A stretch of 13,870 nt of DNA from the NCBI GenBank assembly GCA_046048895.1, contig JBJOFF010000021.1, positions 1 through 13,870 on the forward strand, read 5' to 3'. The notes beneath the pieces are model-generated. The model did not search any database, had not been told where the DNA came from, and worked only from the letters and a program-made list of their open reading frames with translations. A program made the translations under genes and the position numbers. Shown in pieces: positions 6,852-13,870 of the stretch (position 1 is its first letter; the number at the start of each line of letters is the position of its first letter). This DNA is from ZLKRG08 sp046048895. Lineage in GTDB: Bacteria > Actinomycetota > Actinomycetes > Nanopelagicales > Nanopelagicaceae.

Positions 6852-7205
6852 ATGGGACCAGGTGGAATTGCAACAATCATTGCAGCGGCTTCTTTATTTG
6901 TAATTGCGGTGTCAATCGCATATGCCGTAATTCGTTTTAGCCGCTTGATTGATGAGGCCAAAGTTTCACTTAAAGCTTTTACTGATGACACTACGCCGCT
7001 TATCAAGGAATCAACTAGAACAGTTGAGTTGGTAAACGGTCCACTCGAGAGTATTAATAGAATCACGAAGAATGTTGAGTCAGTTTCCGACAAGATTGCC
7101 GGAGCAACTGGTGATTTTGTAAGCAAAGGTGGTCCGGCAATTAAGACGCTCGGCTTCTTAGCTTCAGCGGCTTCCGCTACCAAGAAGCGTGGAAAGAAAA
7201 AGTAA
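6852..7205 (+). CDS. DUF948 domain membrane protein
   Basis: A 117-residue protein with a single N-terminal membrane segment (about residues 5-27, followed by R28). A helical, amphipathic stretch (about 29-95) continues in the style of DUF948, and the tail is very basic (KKRGKKK). DUF948 proteins are small membrane-anchored coiled-coil-like proteins of unknown function. In Actinobacteria one is commonly found directly upstream of alaS, as here, and that context is half of the evidence. The membrane anchor followed by a helix suggests one transmembrane pass with the C-terminal part projecting from the membrane; the charge pattern suggests this part is cytoplasmic, but topology is inferred. The stop codon is immediately followed by the alaS TTG start with no spacer. 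Confidence 0.82.
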   Translation: MGPGGIATIIAAASLFVIAVSIAYAVIRFSRLIDEAKVSLKAFTDDTTPLIKESTRTVELVNGPLESINRITKNVESVSDKIAGATGDFVSKGGPAIKTLGFLASAASATKKRGKKK

Positions 7206-9878
7206 TTGGAATCCGCAGATATACGCGCACGATGGTTGCGCTTCTTTGAGTCTGGAAATCGTGAGAATCTTCCTCACGTAGTAGTCCCGTCCGCATCATT
7301 AATAGCCGATGATCCAAATCTGTTACTAGTAAATGCGGGTATGGTTCCATTCAAACCATATTTTCTTGGTGAGGTAACCCCTCCATACAAGCGAGCAACT
7401 TCGGTTCAGAAGTGCGTACGTACTCTTGATATTGATGAAGTTGGAAAGACTACGCGACATGCTTCTTTCTTTCAGATGTGCGGAAATTTTTCTTTTGGAG
7501 ATTACTTCAAAGAGGGTGCAATTTCATTGGCTTGGGATCTATTAACTAGACCAGTTGCTGATGGTGGATATGGATTTCCAGAGAGTCGACTCTGGGTAAC
7601 TGTTTACGAAGATGACGATGAAGCTGCTGATATCTGGCATAAAAAAATTGGTGTGCCAAAGGAGCGAATTCAACGTCGAGATATGAACGATAACTACTGG
7701 TCAATGGGAGTACCCGGACCATGTGGACCTTGTTCAGAGATTTATTATGACCGTGGACCTGAGTACGGTCGAGATGGTGGACCGATTGCTGATGAAGAGC
7801 GCTATCTAGAGGTCTGGAACTTAGTCTTCATGCAGTTCGAACGTGGTGCTGGGGCCGGCAAGACGGATTATCCAATTTTGGGGGAATTACCAAATAAGAA
7901 CATCGATACCGGTCTTGGTTTAGAGCGTATGGCTGCTATCTTGCAAGGTGTCGAGAATATTTACGAAATCGATACCACCAAAATTATTCTTGATAAAGCA
8001 GTTGATTTAACTGGAGTGAAATACGGTAGCGCGCCAAAGAGCGATGTTTCACTGCGCGTTATTGCCGATCACGCACGTACTGCAGCAATGCTTATCTGCG
8101 ATGGCGTTACTCCTGGTAACGAAGGTCGCGGCTATGTGCTTCGCCGCATGATGCGCCGAACCATTCGCAATATGCGACTACTGGGTTCACAAGAGCCAAT
8201 TATCAAAGAATTGATTGATGCATCTATTAAAGCGATGGGTCCGCAATATCCAGAATTAGTGAGCGATCAAGTTCGTATTCAAAAAGTTGCGATCTCAGAG
8301 GAAGAGTCATTTTTGCAGACTCTAAAGTCCGGAACTCAGATATTTGATACCGCTGCAACTGAGATTAAATCAAGCGGTGGAAAAGTTCTCTCCGGTGATG
8401 CAGCTTTTAAATTGCATGACACCTATGGATTCCCAATTGATTTAACTTTGGAGATGGCGACCGAGCAAGGTCTAGAAGTTGATGCGGATGGATTCCGCCG
8501 ACTGATGAAAGAGCAGAAAGATCGCGCCAAAGCTGACTCTAAAGCTAAGAAGAGTGGACATACAGATTTAACTGAATATCGCCGTATCGCAGATGAGTCC
8601 GGACTCTCTGAATTCATTGGATATTCGACTATTGAGTCAGAGAGCAAAGTTCGCGGCTTATTAGTTGATGGCAAGGGTGCGATGTCCGCATCTGAAGGTG
8701 ATGAAATCGAATTAGTTTTAGATCGCACACCTTTCTATGCAGAGGGCGGCGGACAATTAGCGGATGGCGGAATTATTACTTTGGCCAATGGCGCTAAGGT
8801 GCAGATTGATGATGTCCAAGCGCCAGTTCCATCTCTAAGCGTGCACAGAGGTCGCGTAGTTGTCGGTTCTATCGAGGTAGGCAATGAAGTGCATGCTGCG
8901 ATTGATTTAGAACGACGTCGCGCAATCTCGAGAGCTCACTCTGCAACACATATGGTGCATAAAGCTTTCCGTGAAATTCTTGGCGAAACAGCGACTCAAG
9001 CTGGTTCGGAGAACTCGCCAGGTCGTTTCCGCTTTGACTTTCCTGCAACCGGAGCAGTTCCTGCCTCTGTATTAAATGATGTGGAAGCTCGCGTAAATGC
9101 CTTGCTTCTTGAGGATTGGGAAGTAACTGCAGAGATCATGAGCCAAGAAGAGGCTAAAAAACTCGGTGCCATGGCGCTCTTTGGTGAGAAATATGGGGAT
9201 CGAGTTCGCGTTGTAAGTGTTGGAGATTGGGCCCGCGAACTTTGCGGTGGCACCCACGTCGCACGAACTGGCCAATTAGGAGTTGTAAAGCTGCTCTCTG
9301 AATCCTCAATTGGTGCCGGTGTTCGACGAGTTGAAGCGCTTGTAGGCGCTGATGCCTACAAGTTCTTAGCGCGCGAACATATTTTAGTAAATCAACTGAC
9401 TGATTTGATTAAAGGCGCTAAGAGTGAAGAACTTCCAGAGCGTATCTCAGAGTTAATTGGCAAATTGAAGGATGCCGAAAAGGAGCTCGGACAAGTTCGT
9501 TCTCAACAAGCACTTGCACAAGTTTCGGGTTTACTAGAGTCTGCCAAGAGTTTTGGAGATTTTAAATTCTTAGCAGCTCAAATTGGTGATGGCGTATCAG
9601 TTGATGATTTACGAACCATGGCGCTAGATATTAAGAATCGACTTGGTGAATCAGTGGTAGCGCTAGCTAGTTCTAGCGCTGGAAAGCCAATAGTGGTTGT
9701 AGCAACTTCTGACACGGCAAGGGCCAAGGGTATAAAAGCAGGCGCGTTGGTGAAGCTTGCCTCCAGTGTGCTTGGTGGCGGCGGTGGCGGTAAAGATGAT
9801 TTCGCTCAAGGTGGCGGAGTTAGCCCTGCACAAATTCCAGAGGCCTTACTTGCAATCGAGAAGGCGCTAAGTAACTAA
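7206..9878 (+). CDS. alaS: Alanine--tRNA ligase
   Basis: Class II alanyl-tRNA synthetase, 890 residues, full length. The N-terminal catalytic domain opens ESADIRARWLRFFES and contains NAGMVPFKPYF (43-53) and MCGNFSFGDYFKEG (91-104). The editing domain, which hydrolyses mischarged Ser/Gly-tRNA-Ala, keeps its zinc ligands: HSATH (H578, H582) and CGGTH (C680, H684). The C-terminal DHHA1 region ends with the glycine-rich GGGGGGKDDFAQGGG block. The start is TTG at 7206. It is supported by the conserved 'ESAxIRxRWLxFF' opening of actinobacterial AlaRS, by GGAAAG at 7191-7196, and by the absence of any in-frame ATG before Met46. About five residues (around 17-22, GNRENL) look inserted between 'FFE' and 'VVPSAS' compared with Streptomyces-type enzymes. 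Its stop overlaps the ruvX start (TAATG). Confidence 0.97.
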   Translation: MESADIRARWLRFFESGNRENLPHVVVPSASLIADDPNLLLVNAGMVPFKPYFLGEVTPPYKRATSVQKCVRTLDIDEVGKTTRHASFFQMCGNFSFGDYFKEGAISLAWDLLTRPVADGGYGFPESRLWVTVYEDDDEAADIWHKKIGVPKERIQRRDMNDNYWSMGVPGPCGPCSEIYYDRGPEYGRDGGPIADEERYLEVWNLVFMQFERGAGAGKTDYPILGELPNKNIDTGLGLERMAAILQGVENIYEIDTTKIILDKAVDLTGVKYGSAPKSDVSLRVIADHARTAAMLICDGVTPGNEGRGYVLRRMMRRTIRNMRLLGSQEPIIKELIDASIKAMGPQYPELVSDQVRIQKVAISEEESFLQTLKSGTQIFDTAATEIKSSGGKVLSGDAAFKLHDTYGFPIDLTLEMATEQGLEVDADGFRRLMKEQKDRAKADSKAKKSGHTDLTEYRRIADESGLSEFIGYSTIESESKVRGLLVDGKGAMSASEGDEIELVLDRTPFYAEGGGQLADGGIITLANGAKVQIDDVQAPVPSLSVHRGRVVVGSIEVGNEVHAAIDLERRRAISRAHSATHMVHKAFREILGETATQAGSENSPGRFRFDFPATGAVPASVLNDVEARVNALLLEDWEVTAEIMSQEEAKKLGAMALFGEKYGDRVRVVSVGDWARELCGGTHVARTGQLGVVKLLSESSIGAGVRRVEALVGADAYKFLAREHILVNQLTDLIKGAKSEELPERISELIGKLKDAEKELGQVRSQQALAQVSGLLESAKSFGDFKFLAAQIGDGVSVDDLRTMALDIKNRLGESVVALASSSAGKPIVVVATSDTARAKGIKAGALVKLASSVLGGGGGGKDDFAQGGGVSPAQIPEALLAIEKALSN
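9339..9362. repeat. Perfect 9-bp inverted repeat inside alaS
   Basis: CTTGTAGGC (9339-9347) and GCCTACAAG (9354-9362) flank the six-base loop GCTGAT. A G-T wobble could close one more pair inside the loop and another outside the stem. It lies within the codons for the conserved 'EALVGADAYKFL' stretch. The following bases (TTCTTAG) are only slightly T-rich. It could form an RNA hairpin, but one such repeat in 14 kb is near chance expectation. Confidence 0.35.
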
Positions 9879-10297
9879 TGGCCTTTGGTCGCCGACTGGG
9901 AATTGATTACGGTCAGGCACGAATAGGTATAGCAATCTGCGATGCAGATGGCATGGTTGCAACTCCACTAACCACGTTAAAGAACGACAAAACTCTATTT
10001 GCAAACTTAGAGGAAATCATTACCCAACATAATATTGTTGGGATTTACCTTGGGAAACCAAAACATTTAAGCGGGGTAGAGGGTGCAACTGTTGAATTGG
10101 TTGCCGCATTTGCTGAGCGAATAAGTCAAAGTTTTGAGCTTCCAATTACCTACGTTGACGAGCGATTTACTAGTGGCGGTGCTGAGAAACGATTAAAAGA
10201 ATCGGGCAAGAGTGCCAAGGAATCCAGAGGACTAATTGATCAATTAGCTGCGATGGCAATACTAGATTTAGGAATACAAATTGAAAAACGCCACTGA
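9878..10297 (+). CDS. ruvX: RuvX/YqgF-family nuclease (16S rRNA 5'-end processing / Holliday junction resolvase-like)
   Basis: A 139-residue RNase H-fold protein of the RuvX/YqgF family, standard length. The first beta strand carries GIDYGQARIG with the catalytic Asp at 10. The middle motif IYLGKPKHLSG (56-66) replaces the more usual 'GLPxxxxG'. The third motif is YVDERFTS (92-99; D94, E95), and the final helix provides D121 in LIDQLAAMAIL. In E. coli the homologue takes part in maturing the 5' end of 16S rRNA; in mycobacteria RuvX has been linked to Holliday-junction resolution. The sequence cannot tell which applies here. The ATG overlaps the alaS stop (TAATG), and its 3' end overlaps mltG by 17 bases. 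The alaS-ruvX-mltG order is standard in Actinobacteria. Confidence 0.93.
   Translation: MAFGRRLGIDYGQARIGIAICDADGMVATPLTTLKNDKTLFANLEEIITQHNIVGIYLGKPKHLSGVEGATVELVAAFAERISQSFELPITYVDERFTSGGAEKRLKESGKSAKESRGLIDQLAAMAILDLGIQIEKRH
10270..10274 (+). promoter_or_regulatory. Ribosome binding site that supports the mltG TTG start
   Basis: AGGAA inside the end of ruvX lies six bases before the TTG at 10281. No ATG or GTG in the same frame occurs before the membrane segment. Another TTG at 10299 has no comparable upstream site, so 10281 is preferred. Confidence 0.5.
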
Positions 10298-11294
10298 TTT
10301 GTTTAAGAAATGGTGGCCAGCGGCGGCCGGAATTAGCTTCGCTTTTCTTTTAGCCTTTTCGCTCTATTTAATCAGAAGCAATCTAGCAAGCGTTGAAGAT
10401 TTCCCAGAACGATCATTGGCGAAAAATGAGCAATTGGTAAATATTGAAATCTCTGAAGGTGAATTAGGTTTAGAAATTGCTAGAGAGTTATATGCAAAAT
10501 CTGTGACTGCGTCAGTAACATCGTTCTATCAATTGGCAATCGCAGACGAGCGAGCAATTCAGATTGCTCCAGGTACTCACCAATTGAATTTGAAGATTTC
10601 CGCAAAAACCGCGCTAGAACAATTACTAGATCCAAAACGAAATGTTGGCTTAATTTCGATTATAGAAGGAGCTTGGCGAAGCGAGATTGAGAAAAAGTTG
10701 GCAGCGGCAGGTTTCACGGATATTTCAAATGCAATCTCAAAATTGATTGTGCCAGAACCATTTAGTGCAACCGAAGGGGTTTACTTTCCAGCCCAATACT
10801 CCTTTGCAAAAGGCACAAAGACCCAGCAAGCGCTCCAAAGTATGGTTGATAGATTTGCAAAGGAGGCCGCACGGGTTGGGTTGAAGACTCAGGAAGAGCT
10901 AGTGATTGCATCATTAATCCAAGCGGAGGGAGATCCGAAAGATTTTGCAAAGATCTCTCGCGTTATTCTCAATCGTTTGAAGATTGGGATGCCGCTGCAA
11001 TTTGATACGACAGTACATTACGTTCTGAAACAGCGTGGATCGATTTTCCTCTCCACCAGAGCAACGCTAGTGAACTCTCCATACAACACCTATCGCAGAT
11101 ATGGGCTACCACCAGGTCCAATCGGAAATCCGGGAGTGCAGGCAATGAAGGCGGCGTTAGCCCCAGCTAAAGGCGATTGGCTCTATTTCATCACCGTTAA
11201 ACCAGGCGATACTAGGTTTACCAAGTCGCACGATGAGTTCTTGATTTGGAAGAATGAGTATGAAAAGAATCTAAGAGCGGGAGCCTTTAAATGA
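10281..11294 (+). CDS. mltG: Endolytic murein transglycosylase MltG (YceG family)
   Basis: A 337-residue MltG/YceG-family protein. It cleaves nascent peptidoglycan glycan strands at the outer face of the membrane and so helps set strand length. A membrane anchor is visible at about 13-31, after a short basic N-terminus. The extracytoplasmic part has the catalytic-domain pattern IASLIQAEG (209-217), with the conserved Glu at 216, then NRLKIGMPLQFDTTVHY (231-247), SPYNTYRRYGLPPGPIGNPG (266-285) and the C-terminal 'DWLYFITVKPGDTRFTKSHDEF'. Many actinobacterial MltG proteins carry a long low-complexity cytosolic region before the anchor; here it is only about 12 residues, in keeping with a streamlined genome. 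The start is a TTG inside ruvX. The 3' end overlaps aroE by ATGA. Confidence 0.93.
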   Translation: MKNATDLFKKWWPAAAGISFAFLLAFSLYLIRSNLASVEDFPERSLAKNEQLVNIEISEGELGLEIARELYAKSVTASVTSFYQLAIADERAIQIAPGTHQLNLKISAKTALEQLLDPKRNVGLISIIEGAWRSEIEKKLAAAGFTDISNAISKLIVPEPFSATEGVYFPAQYSFAKGTKTQQALQSMVDRFAKEAARVGLKTQEELVIASLIQAEGDPKDFAKISRVILNRLKIGMPLQFDTTVHYVLKQRGSIFLSTRATLVNSPYNTYRRYGLPPGPIGNPGVQAMKAALAPAKGDWLYFITVKPGDTRFTKSHDEFLIWKNEYEKNLRAGAFK

Positions 11295-12091
11295 GAAAAC
11301 GAGCAGCAGTTCTCGGTTCTCCGATCTCCCATTCACTCTCGCCTGCGCTTCACAATGCAGCTTATTTATCGTTGGGAATCGAGGGTAAATATGATGCAGT
11401 GGAAGTAAAAGCTGGGGAATTGTCAGACTTTATGGCTCAGGTGAGGGTTACTGATGCCAACTGGATTGGTTTTTCTTTAACTATGCCGCTTAAAGAAGAG
11501 GTGCTCCAAGTTGCAGACAAAGTTGATCCGTTAGCAAGACAGATAAATTCGGCGAATACTTTGATTCCAACAATAGATGGTTGGTTTGCAACATCTACAG
11601 ATGTGGCTGGTTTTATCTGGGCGCTTGCCCAACATGAAGTTACTAACTATCAAACAATTCAAATCATTGGTGCGGGTGGTACTGCTCGAGCTGCTGCGGC
11701 AGCAGTAGATGCACCCGGCAGAAGTATTGAAGTAATCAATCGCAATCCGGCACGTGAGGCTGATATGAAGAAATCAGTCACGATGGCAGAATTGAAATTT
11801 ACTGACTGGAGTAACATTTCACTGGATGCGCAATTGGTAATTAATACCACTCCAATATCGGTTGCAGATGATTTACCGGCAGGCGAGGGCATTCTTTTTG
11901 AGTCGTTATACAACCCATGGCCAACAACTTTGGCCGCCAAATGGCGAGGCCAAGTAATTGATGGCATGGATTTATTAATACATCAAGCAATAGATCAGAT
12001 TCATTTAATGACAGGTTTTGTAATTGACCGTAAGTTAATGTACCCATTACTTAGAACAGCCGGAGAGGCCGAACTTAAAGATCGACAATGA
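11291..12091 (+). CDS. aroE: Shikimate dehydrogenase
   Basis: A 266-residue shikimate 5-dehydrogenase (NADPH), which reduces 3-dehydroshikimate to shikimate in the chorismate pathway. The substrate domain has GSPISHSLSPALHNAAY (9-25), SLTMPLKEEV with the catalytic Lys at 68, SANTL with N89, and STDVAGF with the catalytic Asp at 104. The nucleotide domain has the GAGGTARAA loop (128-136) followed by the INRNPAR segment that recognises NADP. SLTMPLK in place of 'NVTxPxK', and STDVAGF in place of 'NTDGxGF', are variants of the usual motifs, but the catalytic Lys/Asp pair is intact. GGGAG at 11279-11283, seven bases before the ATG, is a good ribosome site. The gene overlaps mltG and the prepilin peptidase by ATGA on each side. 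Confidence in function is high; quinate activity cannot be excluded. Confidence 0.94.
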   Translation: MRKRAAVLGSPISHSLSPALHNAAYLSLGIEGKYDAVEVKAGELSDFMAQVRVTDANWIGFSLTMPLKEEVLQVADKVDPLARQINSANTLIPTIDGWFATSTDVAGFIWALAQHEVTNYQTIQIIGAGGTARAAAAAVDAPGRSIEVINRNPAREADMKKSVTMAELKFTDWSNISLDAQLVINTTPISVADDLPAGEGILFESLYNPWPTTLAAKWRGQVIDGMDLLIHQAIDQIHLMTGFVIDRKLMYPLLRTAGEAELKDRQ

Positions 12092-12468
12092 GTTGGCTTC
12101 TGGTCATTGTGGTAGCGCTTGCTACCTACTTTGATCTGAAATCTCGTCGGATACCGAATTGGTTAACTTATGGCGCTATTGGACTCTCATTCATAAAGTT
12201 CACTGAATTTCACTTGATTGCAATCGCACTTGGGATCATAAGCGCCATTATTTTCGGTAGCTATGTAGGCGCTGGAGATATCAAGTTGGCTGTGGCCATC
12301 GCAATTTGGTCCCATATTCTGGCGTGGAGCCAATATTGGATTTATGCATCATTTCTGATTGGAGGGATTGCGGGTTTGATTTATCGCCGGAACTCTTTGC
12401 CATTTGCCCCGTATATGGCGATGGGAATCGTGATTGCAAATGTGGCGCGAAGTTATGGTTTCATCTGA
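12088..12468 (+). CDS. Minimal prepilin peptidase (A24 family)
   Basis: A 126-residue, very hydrophobic protein with about four membrane segments. It matches the peptidase half of type IV prepilin peptidases (PilD/TadV/CpaA-like). The two catalytic aspartates are recognisable: D16 in YFDLKSRRIPN and D64 in GAGDIKLA. The family's C-terminal FAPYMAMG motif is also present (106-113). It lacks the N-terminal methyltransferase domain of PilD, so it is predicted to cleave leader peptides of type IV or Tad-like pilins at the membrane without evidence for N-methylation. No pilin gene is present in the window. A short A24 peptidase between aroE and aroC is also found in Mycobacterium (the Rv2551c position), so this placement is conserved rather than an intrusion. 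The ATGA overlap with aroE suggests translational coupling. Confidence 0.88.
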   Translation: MSWLLVIVVALATYFDLKSRRIPNWLTYGAIGLSFIKFTEFHLIAIALGIISAIIFGSYVGAGDIKLAVAIAIWSHILAWSQYWIYASFLIGGIAGLIYRRNSLPFAPYMAMGIVIANVARSYGFI

Positions 12469-12474
12469 AATAAT
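12469..12474 (+). promoter_or_regulatory. Possible -10 box before aroC
   Basis: AATAAT matches TATAAT at five of six positions and ends six bases before the aroC ATG. That is the same spacing as the boxes before 233 and 6852. There is no ribosome site before aroC, which fits a leaderless start, but no -35 box is seen, and coupling to the upstream gene across 12 bases is an equal alternative. Confidence 0.25.
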
Positions 12475-12480
12475 TGCCTA

Positions 12481-13659
12481 ATGCGTTGGTTAACTGCAGG
12501 TGAGTCTCATGGTCCATTACTAACGGCCATGATTGAAGGGCTGCCGGCACATATAAAGGTAACCACTGCCGATATTGATCATGAGTTAGCGCGTAGACGT
12601 TTAGGTTTTGGTCGAGGCGCTAGACAGAATTTCGAAGCCGACAAGGTAACGATTACCGGCGGTATCAGATTAGGTGAGAGCCAAGGTGGCCCAATCGCTA
12701 TTCAAGTTGGAAATAGTGAATGGCCGAAATGGGAGAAAGTCATGTCGGCTGACCCCGTTCCGGAAGATGAAATATCTAAACTTGCACGAAATGCACCGCT
12801 GACTAGACCACGTCCTGGCCATGCAGATTTAGTCGGAATGCAGAAATACGACTTTGATGATGCGCGCGCTATTTTGGAACGCGCGTCAGCCCGCGAGACT
12901 GCTGCACGTGTTGCGCTAGGCGCAATTGCTAAAGCATTTTTAAGACAATCTGTCGGAATCGAAATTTTAAGCCATGTAGTCTCTATCGGTACTGCAAGAG
13001 TTTCAGAGTCAGCAGCGTTACCAACTTTCTCGGACCTACCTAAAATCGATGAGAACCCAGTTCGTTGCGCAGATGCTGATGGTTCAGCTGCAATGATAAA
13101 AGAGATCGAAGCCGCTCATAAAGATGGTGACACTTTAGGTGGCGTAGTCGAAGTTATCGCTTACCAAGTCCCTATCGGTTTAGGTTCGCACGTACATTGG
13201 GATCGAAGATTAGATTCACGTTTGGCAGGGGCTTTAATGGGAATCCAAGCGATTAAAGGTGTAGAACTTGGAGATGGTTTCACTACGGCCACTCGCCGAG
13301 GTTCGGTAGCTCATGATGAAATTGAATTGAAGGATGGATCTATCGTCCGTCGTTCAAAACGTGCAGGCGGAACTGAAGGCGGCATGAGTACTGGTGATTT
13401 ACTGCGAGTGCGTGCAGCAATGAAACCAATCTCGACAGTACCCAAAGCGCTAGACACCATTGATGTCGCAACTGGTGAAGCAGCAAAGGCAATCAATCAA
13501 CGCTCAGATGTATGTGCCGTTCCAGCAGCTGGAGTAGTTGCCGAAGCTATGGTTGCCTTAGTTTTAGCGGAAGCAGTACTTGAAAAATTCGGTGGCGATT
13601 CGATTGCGGAAACACGTCGCAATTTCCAAAGTTATAACGAGAATTTAAAGTTTAAATAA
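12481..13659 (+). CDS. aroC: Chorismate synthase
   Basis: A 392-residue chorismate synthase, which converts 5-enolpyruvylshikimate-3-phosphate to chorismate using reduced FMN. The start MRWLTAGESHG is the standard actinobacterial opening and fixes the ATG. The family signatures are present in order: GESHGPLLTAMIEGLP (8-23), RRRLGFGRGARQ (38-49), RPRPGHADLVG (about 109-119), and the long DDARAILERASARETAARV block (126-144). Near the end come GGTEGGMSTG (about 296-305) and SDVCAVPAAGVVAEAM. The length is normal and no frameshift is seen. It sits 12 bases after the prepilin peptidase with no visible Shine-Dalgarno site, and its stop shares an A with the aroK start (TAATG). Pathway clustering with aroE and aroK supports the call. 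Confidence 0.97.
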   Translation: MRWLTAGESHGPLLTAMIEGLPAHIKVTTADIDHELARRRLGFGRGARQNFEADKVTITGGIRLGESQGGPIAIQVGNSEWPKWEKVMSADPVPEDEISKLARNAPLTRPRPGHADLVGMQKYDFDDARAILERASARETAARVALGAIAKAFLRQSVGIEILSHVVSIGTARVSESAALPTFSDLPKIDENPVRCADADGSAAMIKEIEAAHKDGDTLGGVVEVIAYQVPIGLGSHVHWDRRLDSRLAGALMGIQAIKGVELGDGFTTATRRGSVAHDEIELKDGSIVRRSKRAGGTEGGMSTGDLLRVRAAMKPISTVPKALDTIDVATGEAAKAINQRSDVCAVPAAGVVAEAMVALVLAEAVLEKFGGDSIAETRRNFQSYNENLKFK

Positions 13660-13870
13660 TGGCGCCACGACTGGTGTTAATCGGTCCAATGGGGGCAGGT
13701 AAGACCACAGTTGGACGCGAAATTGCCAAAGAACTCAACTGCGACTTTGCGGATACCGATGAGCTTATCGAGGCCGATCAAGGTAAGTCGGTCTCGGAAA
13801 TCTTTGTAGAGGATGGAGAGCCACATTTTAGATTGGTCGAGGAGAGCGTAGTTATAGATGCTCTGATTGA
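13659..13870 (+). CDS. aroK: Shikimate kinase, N-terminal fragment (runs off the right edge)
   Basis: Seventy codons are present and the frame stays open at the window end. The protein begins MAPRLVLIGPMGAGKTTVGR, giving a Walker A loop GPMGAGKT at 9-16 for ATP. DTD at 32-34 is the magnesium/shikimate-binding aspartate motif, and FRLVEE with R58 matches the 'FRxxE' shikimate contact. The enzyme phosphorylates shikimate to shikimate-3-phosphate, two steps before AroC. The first residues and the TAATG overlap with aroC make the start secure. There is no separate ribosome site, so translation is probably coupled to aroC. About 100 residues should lie beyond the edge, by the usual family length of roughly 170. 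In Actinobacteria aroB normally follows. Confidence 0.95.
   Translation, partial: MAPRLVLIGPMGAGKTTVGREIAKELNCDFADTDELIEADQGKSVSEIFVEDGEPHFRLVEESVVIDALI

Noticed and set aside
6824..7183. Minus-strand open frame of 119 codons nearly as long as the DUF948 gene
   Set aside because: The plus-strand reading has a membrane segment, a basic tail, the conserved position before alaS and correct operon orientation; the minus reading has none of these.
11691..11705. Palindrome CTGCTGCGGCAGCAG in aroE
   Set aside because: It is a by-product of consecutive alanine codons in the NADP-domain helix after the GAGGTARAA loop.
12858..12888. GC-rich imperfect hairpin in aroC
   Set aside because: It falls in the codons of the invariant DDARAILERASARETAARV signature, which force Arg/Ala-rich, GC-rich sequence on both arms.
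1..13870. Mobile element, CRISPR array, toxin-antitoxin or defence island
   Set aside because: No repeats of the required type, no transposase or integrase, and all genes fit a conserved housekeeping order.

Overview
The window looks like chromosomal core DNA from a streamlined, moderately A+T-rich actinobacterium. Protein style and gene order (MBL hydrolase-hisS-aspS, then DUF948-alaS-ruvX-mltG-aroE-prepilin peptidase-aroC-aroK) are actinobacterial. The codon choice is far less G+C-rich than in Streptomyces or Mycobacterium, and nearly every junction is an overlap or a gap of a few bases. This fits a small-genome freshwater lineage such as Nanopelagicales (acI, Planktophila-like). That placement is an inference from style, not a database match.

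Layout. Bases 1-131 hold the start of a minus-strand DUF349-type gene. A short divergent region (132-232) separates it from everything else, which is all on the plus strand. Block 1 (233-6798) is an MBL-fold hydrolase, hisS, aspS, a small lipoprotein and a large membrane-anchored AAA+ metalloprotease related to FtsH. Block 2 starts after a 53-base gap: a DUF948 membrane protein, alaS (TTG start), ruvX, mltG (TTG start), aroE, a minimal prepilin peptidase, aroC and the first 212 bases of aroK. Many junctions are TAATG or ATGA overlaps, so translational coupling is likely. There is no gene-free stretch over 300 bases. I see no RNA gene, mobile element, CRISPR array or plasmid-type feature.

Functions. 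Three aminoacyl-tRNA synthetases (His, Asp, Ala) supply translation. The AspRS carries residues linked to non-discriminating enzymes, implying indirect Asn-tRNA synthesis. RuvX acts on RNA/DNA ends. MltG terminates glycan strands in the cell wall. AroE, AroC and AroK are three enzymes of the chorismate pathway, with AroB probably just beyond the right edge. The prepilin peptidase processes type IV/Tad-like pilins.

The least ordinary part is the lipoprotein plus FtsH-like pair (3935-6798). The protease keeps its ATPase and zinc-protease residues but has about four predicted membrane segments, no FtsH-type external domain and two insertions in the ATPase core. Apart from that pair the region is mostly ordinary housekeeping DNA, and I did not find a clearly new multi-gene system.
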